Of a stretch of DNA of 64,000 bases, positions 32,332 to 43,801 are shown piece after piece. Position numbers and translations under genes: made by a program. The notes under the pieces were generated by a model. It was not told where the DNA came from and did not search any database. It saw only the letters and a list, made by a program, of their open reading frames with translations. How positions within the stretch are numbered: the stretch's first letter is position 1; every line of letters begins with the position of its first letter. Origin of the DNA: Lingula anatina (Eukaryota; Brachiopoda; Lingulata; Lingulida; Lingulidae); the NCBI RefSeq assembly GCF_001039355.2, contig NW_019775578.1, positions 105,170 through 169,169 of the forward strand, given 5' to 3'.

Positions 32332-35300
32332 GGCTGTGTCACTTCAAGTTAATGAATTTTTACCTGGATGGTAATTGTAGTTTAACACTTTGTTGTGGAT
32401 TTTACACTGTCTTGCCAATTACTTATTTTCGTACCCCATGCTTCATCCATTTACCTTATGAAGGTAATACAATTTAATGACAGATTTTGAAAATATTCAT
32501 GTTTTTTCCTGCTGCAATCATGGTATTATAATATAAAATTTGAGCCCATCACTATATCATAGCAACCTGAAATAATAAAAGAGAAAAAACTTTGAATGGC
32601 TTTTGAATGTCTTTACTTTGCAATTTGAGGAGATTGACAGTAAATCAGATAAGTAACATTAAAGGCCTGCTCATTTTCAATTATTCTAATTGTCACTAGA
32701 CACTGAAACACTAGTTATGAGAGGATCTATGGCTGATATAATAAATAGCATAGAAAATTTTCATAATGGTCAAGTTGCTGGAATCGGCATACTAAATATC
32801 TATCTGAATCTATACATACTTACTTTTGAAGAATAAATCCACATTCACAACAGATCCATGTCTGCTATTTGCTTTAGTAAACAGAGCCTGTTAATTCTGT
32901 TTTCTAAATTGAGGATATTTCCATTGAAAATTTGCAAAACAATTATGGATCTAGTGTTATCTCTTGTCTTGACAAATTCCAAAAGTTAACCACACCCGTT
33001 CTGTTACAATATGGTAGCACCTGGTACACATAATAGATTTTATTGTCAAAGCAATCTGTTGCCACTTGTGCTACTTTTTTTCCATATAAATATCACAGAA
33101 CATTCCAGTAGAAAAGATTTGAAGCATTAGCATATTTTACTGGCACAAAGATCTGACTTGATGATAGTTAAAATTTGCCTATAAGGCCAGAGAACATTGA
33201 TGTATTGGTTAACTAGTGATTAAAAAAAAAACAAATGGAAAAAAGATAATTGTTATTATGCCCTGTCTCTCAGAATGATATCAAGGAGGTTGTAATGATA
33301 TTAACCACACCCTGTAGCTTTAATAAATCAGAAATAAGTCGTCTTTAAATGCAAGTACCATCTGAGATTGTGTTTTTTTTTTTAATGAAGCAATTATTTT
33401 TTAGGTATGAAATCTGGGTATTGATTATTCTATTGAATGTACTGACAGTTACACACACTGGTCAGCATGTCATGTGTTCTAGCAATGTAACATATGTTTG
33501 GGTGGGGAAAGCTTTACCATGTGTTTCAATGACTTGCAACAGTCCGGACATGGCAGGGGGTTTATATATGTTTAGATGAGTTTAGAAAAAGAAAAGAAAA
33601 TAATATGCTTGAAAAAGAAAAAAAAAATCATACTCATGTGTAACACTCTGAATTTAGTATGTTTTATGACATCATGATACCTGTCCATATAATTTGATAT
33701 TATAATTTGATCAAAAAGAAAAAAGCAACAAATATGATTAAAAAAAGAATAATAATAGAAATAGTGTGCACTGAGACAGTCACTATGAGACTGCAGCATT
33801 GCACCATAACTGACTTAACATCTGTAAATGGTTACTTTTTCTTGGCTTTTAGGTAATAAATGTGAACTAAGGAGACTTTGCCTCTAGCATCTTACTTTAT
33901 AATGCTTATAATAAATTTATCTTAGCCATTCCCTAAATAAACTATGAAAATGGTGTTCAAAATCTAGATATTTTATCTCAAGAAATTCTAAGTTTGTACA
34001 TAGTGTTATGATGGAAGCAAATTTTATGGGTTTAAAAATGTCTCATTATGACAATGGATTTTCTTCATGAAAAGTGCTTTCTTGTCATTAAGTTAAGATG
34101 CATTATGAAATATGTTAATATGTGAGAGATGACGTACCAGCAAGTTCAGGGAGATTTGACAAAGCTCAGCAAAATGCCCTTGATTGTTGAAAACAGACAT
34201 TTGTCATTCCACAAAAAAAGTCACATCGGTGAGCACACATTTTGTTTATTATTTGCATAACAATTGTAAATCACTTTTTAATATCTGATTTCTTGCGACA
34301 ATGGAGAGTACTATAGTTTGAAACATAAAAATAATTGGTAAAGTCAGAATTGTGCAAATATTTCACAAAATGTAAGCATCACTCTAGTGACTGAAAGAGT
34401 CATTTTTTTTTGGATAGTATGTAAGCCATCAGTAGTCAGCAGAAGTCCATGTGATGAGACCCCAATATCTCCTTCATTAGATTTTTTATAGCCCAATAAG
34501 CTTGTTAACTTTTGTCTGAAATTATTTCAACCGCACATTAGATAATTTTTAAAAATTTATGGAAATATGTTTTAAAGTTAAAACATAGAAATACTGAGAG
34601 CAAGAAATGTATCAGCAACTTTTAAGAAAAATGAAAAACAATAGAAAACAAAAACTAAGCGATCCAGTAGTTTACAAGCGTGGCATCAGAAAGCCAGTGT
34701 CTGCAAGAAGATAAAGCAGTTCATATTTTTGGGCCATAGAATAGGGATGTTAAGCAGTAATGCCAAATCACATGCATAATTTTTGTAAACTGAACAGAGG
34801 CTTATTAGGGTGTTGGATAACTTTCTTTGGTGTAGTATACTTGAAGTAAGACCAGTCTAACTGTGGAGTAAATTAACATTCTTTTATTTCATTGATTATC
34901 AAGGTCATGAAATGATACAATCACCATTATAACTGAAACAATAGTCATAAGTATTAATGTATTGCATTACAAAATAATAAGCAGTTATTTGAAACAATGG
35001 ACAAAAAGACATTATTGAAACAGAGACACATTAATAAATAAAAAGAAATTGGATTTTTTGTCATTTTATTATTATTTGCTGTATGGTTCTAAATAAGTTA
35101 CACACATACACATTTGATTGTTATTGCACAGTGATTTCATTAGTATTTGAAATATGGAAACCCACTGTATAAATATAAACTCTCTAACTCAGGAATATGA
35201 ATTCCAAACAGACATTTTTTTTTTACAACTTCAGATTGTTTTCTATGAAAATTAAAATGATTGAAAACTTCTTTTTATTACAGTTATTTATTTGATTAAA

Positions 35301-35488
35301 TGACATTTTATTGAGTTATCTCTTCAGTTAATTGCTTAGTTTATTTATCATTACTGCTGATGTTGCTGCTGATGATATTTTCTTTAAAATGATGCTCTAA
35401 TATATAGTTTATCCACTGTTTCACCAACCAGAACACAGTATTATAGATAAGTATATTATTGAGACTGCTTAACTCAATGTAATATGAA
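32332..35488. other. intergenic region between paralogues 1 and 2
   Basis: AT-rich. It should hold the promoter and any upstream exon of paralogue 1 and the 3' untranslated region of paralogue 2. AATAAA on the minus strand at 35307-35312 and 35287-35292, about 180-200 bp past the stop at 35489, are likely polyadenylation signals. No other gene seen. Confidence 0.5.
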
Positions 35489-38400
35489 TTAGTTAGAAGC
35501 TTCTCTATCCAGCTCATCACTGTCCATCTCATTTTGACTGTCACTGTCATGGCTATTGTCACTGTAGCTGTTACTGTTACTGTCATCAAGAAACCCATCA
35601 TTAATTCCACAAACATTCCCAAAGAATGTTTCGTGCATGTTGTCTTCATCAAGTTCCTCATCTGTACTCGTTGTAACAATGTCCAGTGGAACTGGCGCAT
35701 TGGATAGGCCAGAGTAGAAGACCTCCATTTGTTCAACCAAAGATGGTGAGCGACTGTGTCTTGGACTCCTGGGTGCCGTGAGAATCTTGTTTTTGTCTTC
35801 TTTAACAAACTCACCATCTTCACAGAGTTTTCTCGGAGCCATTGGGCTGCTCCCTGCGTAAGAGTTTATTTCACTGCGTGTCTCAGAATATTCCCAAGAT
35901 GAGGCTGATGAAACAGATGAACAGTCTTCTCTGTTGTTGTGGTACTCCTCCTCTTCCTCCTCTTGCTGTTTTAGCACCTCATCTAGATCTATGATCTCCT
36001 CGGGCACAGGACTGTACCTCTGATTCGCTGCCGCCATCTTGACAGGAACTGGAGGAATGAAGAAATCCTCACTAAGAGTTCTCTCATCTTTAGTTGCCTG
36101 ATTGTTGTTCACAGCACCAGTGCTTTGAAAGTTCCATGGTACTCCGCTGAATGTCAGGGGTTTCTTGCCAAGTTTGTTTGGCTTTGCATATATTGCACCT
36201 GTACTCCTTGTTGTTGAAATATTGCCAGTATTTTTGTCCTCCATGGGCGAGGCATAGACTAGATTTGGGTTATGTGAGGGATTACAGTTTTGCATGGCTC
36301 GGAGCGTAGGATTGTCGTGCCACAGAGTGCTTGGGCTATAGTTGGGGTTTTCAAAACTAACTTGGACCGGTTGGTCACTTTTTGGAGGGTCATAAGCCCA
36401 GATAATGTCTTTATGGAATTGTTCATCAATCTGATGTCCTTCTTTCCTCTTTCTGCAAAACAAAATATAAACAGGTGAATAGCTATTTAATACCTGACAT
36501 AAAAAATACATTAAGGACAAAGCTCAGTCTGATTTAACAATAAGTGATTGAATCATTAAGATGTATCTACTTTGAGATACTATCTTCCTATTATGCAGGT
36601 TCAGACATTTTGTGCTAGAGGCGGATTTCTGGCTTTTTAGAAGCCAAAAAGATCTTCCTTGAGATTGTGCAAATCCAATGATGTCTGCATGCTTGTGTCT
36701 GTGTGCTCATTTTATTTATTAACTTATTTATAGCAACTGGTGGGGGGGGGGGAGGAGGGAAATGTTCGCTCTTTCCTAGGCTCCTGTTTACGTCCCTGCT
36801 CTGCTCACCGAATTACAGTGTAAAGAAGGGAATTTTTACAGGAAAATCTGATGTTTGATTTAAATATGAATTAACTTTCTGAGATGATATTAAACTGTTC
36901 TAAGTATCATACATACTTGAACCATAAGTATATGATCATGGCTATCAACATGGCGAATACTATCAAGCCCACAACTGTGCTGGTGACTATTGCACCTGAA
37001 ATATATACATGTATATAATTGATTTACACATAGACATAGACATAGCAGATGAGAAAATGCTTCATTATTTAAACTGTAACTTAAAAAGAGGCAGAATTAG
37101 TGCACCAATCTTGAAAATGAATTTCATAATAATAGTGAGAAGAACATTGTCACTAAGTTACTCTCAAGGCTAATATCTTTAAATTCCATCAGTAATTTTA
37201 TATTTAATTAAATTTACATGCAAAGATATAGCAGTGTCACTTATTACATGTTCATTAATCAGTAGTCTGAGACTGGAACATTTTGAAAAATATAATCTCT
37301 ACCATTTCAGTTCAGTTACACTTGTTGAAAAGATGTAGAAAATGTTTTAGATTAAGTGGGGAATTAGTTTTTTTTCTCGTAAATCTTCCAATTTTCTTTG
37401 CTGATAGATGGCCTGTGTTTGTATCCAAAAGGAGATTTACACTTTAAAAATGATAATATAAATATTTTGCACTTGGACAGAAATATGTACTAGGTGAATG
37501 CAGTATATATTATTTTTTTTAATCATTTTCAAATGCAGAATTTTTTCTTTTGTAACCTAAAATGATTCAGAATAGATAAATGAAGCATTGTGTGTATCAC
37601 ATTTATACAATTGTTGAACTTTGAAATTAATTTTATATTAGAAGGTGTGGATTATATTTCTGCTCGGGGCATCATTATTATTATTATAATAATATGATGA
37701 TGATAATCATCATCATCATTATAAATGATCATAAGCATAAGGGCAGTGCATTAAAAACTATAGCTACTTAAGATACTTGTGGTACATTAAATAGCTTCAT
37801 GCTTTTGATGGATTTTTGCTGACCTACCTGTATCTGCCTAAAATCATCACGGAGATATGAAAATTGACATTTTTTTCAAGCAGATTTTTATTTTATTATT
37901 TTTTTCTCAGGAAAAATGTAAATTTGTTGTCATTTTTCAAGCAAGAATGAATTTGGCTGTTGCTTATATTTTGTGTGATGGAATTTGCACAGTGCTCTGC
38001 TATGAACTCTTGGTGTTGATGCCAGAAGTTCAGGTAGATGCAAGTTTTTACTTTGATATCCACACACCTGTTGACCTTTGAGCTAGCCATCATACCAGGC
38101 TCTTTTTTGGTATCTGTGGTAGGTGAATGTGTGGAGTTTGCTTTGACCTTGGGAAAACTTTGTCTTGGCTGCCATTTTATTAAATGACCTCTTTTTCCCA
38201 CAGAGCCTCTCAGGCCAGATAAATGACCCGTGGCATGCAAAAAATGACATTATGAAAATGCAAAGCTGCTTGTGGGAGAAAAGGATATCATACTGGTGCA
38301 TTTATGCATTCATCGCATATGCTGGGGTCTTAAGGTTATGTAATAGCCTATTTATGTATAAATGATTATGTCATAAATTCAGATGGGATGCCTTGTCCAC

Positions 38401-41400
38401 TTCAATATATATCATTGGGCGCATTCACAGTGAATCTATCACAGTATTCATACTAGCTAGTGTGCACCAACTCCACATGGACTCTCACTGAATGCAATCA
38501 GATAAACAGATTGGCACGCCTTCTACTGGCTTAATTGGAGTAGAATACAGAAAAGCCAGTGATTATACGAGTATGTTGGAAATAAGGAGGCGTGATGCAT
38601 GATAATTTGGATAATATGTATTATTGAAAATTTAATATCAATTTTTAGCACATGAAGTTAATGTAAAAAAAAAACTTGCAATAACTAGCTTGATGCAAAT
38701 AATTTTTTCCAAGTTAATTCATTAGTGATTTAATAAAAGTGGCATTAATTGACCAAATAATGCATAATCATTGCTCTTTGTTTGTTTGCCTTTTTTTATG
38801 GTTGTGGAATTTATTTCTTGTGGCAATATAGGATGGGCGAGACTTAAAGAATAAGGTCAGTGTCCCTAAAAGTGTCTTAAATGCTACCAAGTTGTCTACA
38901 ATCTTCCCTAAGACAAGATTTAATAATTTTTTAAAACAGAATCATGGAATGTATTTGTAAAATTTTTCCTCTTGCTCATTTTTAAGAAGTGTTTTGTAGG
39001 TTATTTATCAGTTTTGAAAATGTGATTAAGTAAGAAGAAGAGAGCTAAGTAGATAAACATGATAAATAAAACCTGCTTATAGAAAAAATATCTATAAAGA
39101 AAACAAATAAAAGAAAAATCAGCAGAAGTCAAAACACACCTGTCATGTTCTGTGCTGGGCTTCCAGTGGGCTCAGGGTCGGCCCCAACCTCTGCCTCCAT
39201 CCCAACTGCTGCTGCCGCTCTCCCAGACGTCTTCCTTGTATAGTGTTCCAAACCATGAACTGGGACACCTTCCAAGGTGAGGTCCCCAAGTGCTGTGCTG
39301 TTATGCCTTTCTCTTGTGCTTTTTATCCCTAACAATGTGTCATATACTGCTACTGTTCTTGCATTGCTGTTACTGTGTGGTATATCAAATGCTGGCTGTG
39401 TTTGGTTGCTCAGCAGGAGTCTCCTCCACTCTTGGTACCCTACCCTCTCCTTAGCGTGTCCATCAGTCAGAGGAAATGCTGCAGTGAAACAATTCAAAGT
39501 GACTGTTACATATATACATATATTTATTTGGTTATGCCAGTTTGGAAGGTACCCTAACTGGACCTTTCTTCATTGCTAAGTGGAAGCTCTGAAATTTTGC
39601 ACTCCAACCTTGATGACTTATTGCATGCTGGTTTTGTTAGACAACATTGTAAAGCAATTTGCCTGTATATCTAGTCAATTATCATATCTGAATAGAATGG
39701 TATACATAATAAACCATAAGGATTTTTTCAGCTATTTCAACAACATAGGGGTTATCAATAATTTATTAATAATAATGATTTTATAATTGATATTCAAAAC
39801 CTTAATTTTCATGGAATATGGATGCATTCACATCTGTGCAACTTAGTCCACTTGCTTTGCTTTATATTATAAGAATTAAAAATATATAAAGGTATGAAAA
39901 AACACTAGGTAATTTGTTAATGAAATTGATTAACAGACAACAAATCTATGGAATTTCTGGCTGCCTAAATGTCAGAGGATTTACGACAGGCAGGTTTGCA
40001 TGACCAGAGGTATTGACTGTGATCCTTCTTTGCCATTAACCCCAAAGATGTCTCCCGTCTTATGCCAGCAGCAGGGAAAGACATTGCTAACAGTCTGCAT
40101 AATTAACAAAGAATGTATTTGCTCCTATGAGATATTTATTTTGGCTAACCAGGAGTAATATGAATGTTTTTCAATCTCTCATAGATGGACTTTTTCTTGG
40201 TTTGGCCCACAGGTGAATATGCCTTGAGGAGCCATTTAGCGTGATGTATATTGTGGTAGACTAAGTGTGGTATTTCATAACTTGGGGCAAATAACGTGAC
40301 AGATTAGTTGACCCTAGAATAGAGTAAGATGACAAAAAAGAAAAGAAATAAATAAATAAAAGTAGATGGTGTGATCTGTTTTTTTGCTTAGAGGAAAATG
40401 TTTTCATTGCATGGGGGAGCTTTTGGGTAAGGTTGTTTCCACAAGTTATGCATGACATTTTGAGGTCTTGATGTACATTCACAATCTCCCACAGGGGCAT
40501 TGGCATATGGCTTTAGTAATTAAGACAAAAAAATATATATATATTAGAAGAAGCAATGGCAACTGTCAGGGCACTAGGTGCCCTTTATCTGGCATACACC
40601 CTGTACCATTTGGAGTGTTGAAAATGCACAACTGCAAACATAAATGTTGAACATGGGCAGCACTATTTTGCATAGTTAATAGTGATGCAGCAGATGTATG
40701 TCAGACAATGGCACAGAAGAGAGTGACTTGCCCGTTGATCAAAATATTGTGAAGTAGTTTCATTGGATCTCAGTTTGGATAGTTGAAAAGTTTTCATTTA
40801 TGATAGATAGTAAATCTGTCATAAATGAAAACTTTTCAACATATGGGAATATTGGAGAACAATCATTTTAACCGTTGATTAAAAAATATTTATTTATCAG
40901 TCTACTTTTTATTTACACATATGATGTATAGAAATGATATGTTAGAGAAAATTGATTATATTTTCAATTTTTTCTTTTTTTTAAAAGAACTTACCTTCAT
41001 AATATAGCCAGAACCCCTTTGAATTCCCTATCTCATGTTTGTCACTATGGAATGTCACTGAAATCTGATTATTCTCACTGAAGAAAGCAACTCCACGTCT
41101 TTTTCCACGGCAAAGTTTCTCTGTTTTATGAAGACTGTCACTTATCACAACATGATCGATACAAATGATCCTCGAGTCGGTCTTCAAGTATGCCAAATAA
41201 ACATCCAGTAGGTAAACCCTGATCTTCTGGTGTGGTTTCACCTCTATACTTATACTGCATGACGTCAGCAATGGGTACTTGTCTGGGTAGTTTGGGCTGG
41301 TTAAGTAACCATTTTGCTCTGTGATTTTGTTTTCTTGGCAGACGTTATTATGGTAATTATCTGTAAAAATAATATATTTTTTCTGTTAATGTTACCAGTT

Positions 41401-43801
41401 CTGCAGCTGTTGATACATTGAAAAATTAAGTATAAAACCACCCTAGTGCATGAAAATTTTTCTGTCACTTTTATTGATTATGCCAAGTCTACACCACCAA
41501 ATATATGAGTGGTGCCTGTTGTCCACCTTAGTTCCACCCCATAGCTTGTGCTGGGTTACCCCTGTATATGCCACAACATGAAACAGAATTATTATGCACA
41601 GCAAATAATTTTTCTCGAAATTCAAGATATGTGGGAAAAATAATGAATATTCGAAATTTAATATTTCCTAGATAACATGACTCAAAATGATTGGTCTATG
41701 TTATACCTGGGATGCATTCATACATGAATTGAAAATCATCGTTCAAAATGATTGATCAATGTTATACCTGGGATACATTCATATGTGATTTGAAAATCAT
41801 CGTTCTAAATGATTGATCTATGTTATACCTGGGATGCATTCATACATGAATTGAAAATCATTGTTCAAAATGATTGGTCTATGTTATACCTGGGATGCAT
41901 TCATACGTGATTTGAAAGTCATTGCTGTATGCACAGTCTGAGGATAAGAACACCCAGGGGGCTGTGAAAGCACACTGTTGCTGTCCGACACAGGGGGGGT
42001 TGTGGGTCTCTTCCTGTATACAGTAGATACTGTGATACCCCCCAGGACAGTGCACTGACTGCCTGTAGAATGCTGTGATCACCCTGATCATGCTGCCAGG
42101 CTTGCACTCGATGATCATGTCTTCTCCATAGCACTGGCTCATGCTACTGGCACTGGAGGAAACTGGAAACAATTTTGAAAAAAAAAAAAAAAAAAACGGA
42201 AAGAAAAAAAGGAAAAGAAAGGCCGCATTCAGAACAGTGGACTAACTAGTCTGAGGGTCAAATATGGCCGACCCACTTGAATACTTCCCCACCGGGAATC
42301 TGTTCAAGGTCTATTAGCGGATTATTTGACCCACAGACTAGCTAGTCCACTATTCTGAATGTGACCAAAGACTACAGTGTGACATTCTTTACTCAATTCA
42401 TTTTATAGGTTTATCTAATTAATCCTCTCCCCTATTAAGTGTTCAGTGGACAAAGTCAGTAAGGCACAAAGATGAGGCTTTGTATTTTTAAGAATGGGTG
42501 GGCCTAGATACATTTTGTAGAATAATATTGTATAGTCAGGAAACAAAAAGCCATCTACATACATGTGCATCACATTTGTCAGTTACAACAAGGAAAAATG
42601 CCTCTCAAACTTCTCATGGGTATGAATTACAAGGAAGAATCAGACTTAGAAAAAGATGAAGATGTAAAAACATGATATATCTTTGTTTTATCACTATAAC
42701 AAACTAAAGCTAGCAGAGTAGTAACCAAAAAATAATACAGTGGCTGGGTCTCTGTTAATGGCTGCCAACTCATTGAGAAAAACCTTGCCAACAGAAAAAT
42801 GATGGATTGTAATCCATTTAGTTATCTAATAAAGCAGTATTGCAATGTGAAGTACAAGAAAAATGATGAGTGGCATATAAAGGTGAGGGAGTTCAATCTA
42901 TACATGACAAGGAATGCTTACAATATAATTTTCATCATAAACATTTTTGTCATATTTAGATTGAACATCTTCATGACAAAGAATGTTTATGAATCATAGC
43001 TTAGGATGGCCCATTGCCTCTTACTGTCAAAGGTTTTGACTCTTTAGTCAAGTTTAGCAGTAAATGGAAATCATTTGGCCCAAATACTTGTGACTTAATG
43101 TAAAATCAGATGAGATTTTGGGACTTTGGAGGACAATGAAGTCATAATGGTAGACTGATGTGGAAATTTATCAAATAAAAGTTGGCATAATTTATCCACA
43201 GATATTTTTCTGCTGGTTTTCTTCTCTAAATTTCTGTCAAGTTATTCTGTTGGACATTAGTACAGATTTATTATTTTGCATTGCTTTTTGAGAAAACATA
43301 CTTTTTCAAAAGTTTTAGAATTACCAACCTATAATTAACACTCTATACCTTAAATTTCTCATTTTTGACCAATTTGGCCTGTGGAAACATACATTTTCTT
43401 GAATTTTCCAGTTTTAAGAACTATTATTTACCCTTCCTCAATATAATGGTATATTCATATCTTTTTTTTCTTGAAGAATTCAAACACTGAAGAAACCTAC
43501 ACTACATCATATTGGTTTCTCTCCAATTATATTTTAGGAAAAAATATGTCATGCATAAATCAAATTAAATTATGATGATAGAAAAAACTGGAACAAAAAC
43601 TTTGTGTACACATTTTTGTTTTATGTAGAAGTGCAAATGACACTAAATTTATACTGTTTAATTCTGTTTATATACCCAACCTACCTTACCAATTACAAAA
43701 ACAGATAGGAAGGTGAATATATTTTTCTTACCATTGGTTATAATCTGCTGTAGGAAAATATGAATAATTTGGAATGCCAGAAGAAATGTCTTAGATTCCA
43801 T
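35489..43801 (-). CDS. SUEL-lectin/CUB transmembrane receptor with signalling-like tail (paralogue 2)
   Basis: Exons: 43801-43732 (signal peptide; exon with 5' untranslated part from 43825), 42162-41890 (SUEL lectin), 41360-40995 (CUB), 39478-39140 (stalk), 36995-36917 (transmembrane), 36452-35489 (tail). Phases 1-1-1-1-2 agree; total 696 residues. Signal MESKTFLLAFQIIHIFL; lectin about 24-114; CUB about 115-236; stalk with Asn-glycosylation-type sites NQT, NST and NMT; helix TVVGLIVFAMLIAMIIYLW; tail about 376-696. The tail has NPNY (NPxY, PTB or clathrin-adaptor type), three YxxP motifs (YDPP, YASP, YAKP; Crk-SH2 type), an acidic run and Ser/Asp-rich C-terminus. SUEL and CUB domains are extracellular glycan- and protein-binding modules. 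The ligand is unknown. Confidence 0.87.
37857..38365. promoter_or_regulatory. candidate enhancer in stalk-TM intron of paralogue 2
   Basis: A complex, repeat-free block with a DR1-like nuclear-receptor site (TGACCTTTGAGCT, 38072-38084), an extended half-site TGACCTTG (38144-38151, NR5A/ERR-like) and octamer-like ATGCAAAG (38258-38265). Motif clustering is seen; enhancer function is inferred. Confidence 0.25.
40782..40840. repeat. perfect-stem hairpin, 27-bp arms, 5-nt loop
   Basis: Left arm gttgaaaagttttcattt... pairs with the right arm ending ...aaatgaaaacttttcaac with a single mismatch. It lies in the CUB-stalk intron of paralogue 2. It could extrude as a cruciform or be a recent snap-back insertion; it is too perfect and short for a typical animal microRNA precursor. 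Confidence 0.85.
41646..41945 (-). repeat. 61-bp tandem array copying the lectin exon end and its splice donor
   Basis: Four units spaced 61 bases apart each contain the exon end FQI-x-YECIP and the donor cccag|gtataaca. The donors end at 41890 (used in the frame-consistent model), 41829, 41768 and 41707. Reading past 41890 meets a stop after three codons (G-I-T), so use of a distal donor gives a truncated lectin-only product. Confidence 0.9.
42221..42366. mobile_element. 146-bp foldback MITE-like element
   Basis: Two 44-bp arms (42221-42264 and 42323-42366) are inverted repeats with few mismatches; tips read ggccgcattcag and ggtcacattcag. Flanks share aaa(g). No coding capacity. It lies in the first intron of paralogue 2, close to the lectin exon acceptor. 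Confidence 0.8.

Noticed and set aside
32332-35300. A separate signal-peptide exon for paralogue 1
   Set aside because: Expected by analogy with the paralogues, but none of the donor-bounded ATG frames I checked gave a hydrophobic peptide in phase 1, so the continuous start at 32331 was kept.
40257-40650. Short open frames in the paralogue 2 intron
   Set aside because: No domain, no splice context, and codon content typical of random AT-rich DNA.
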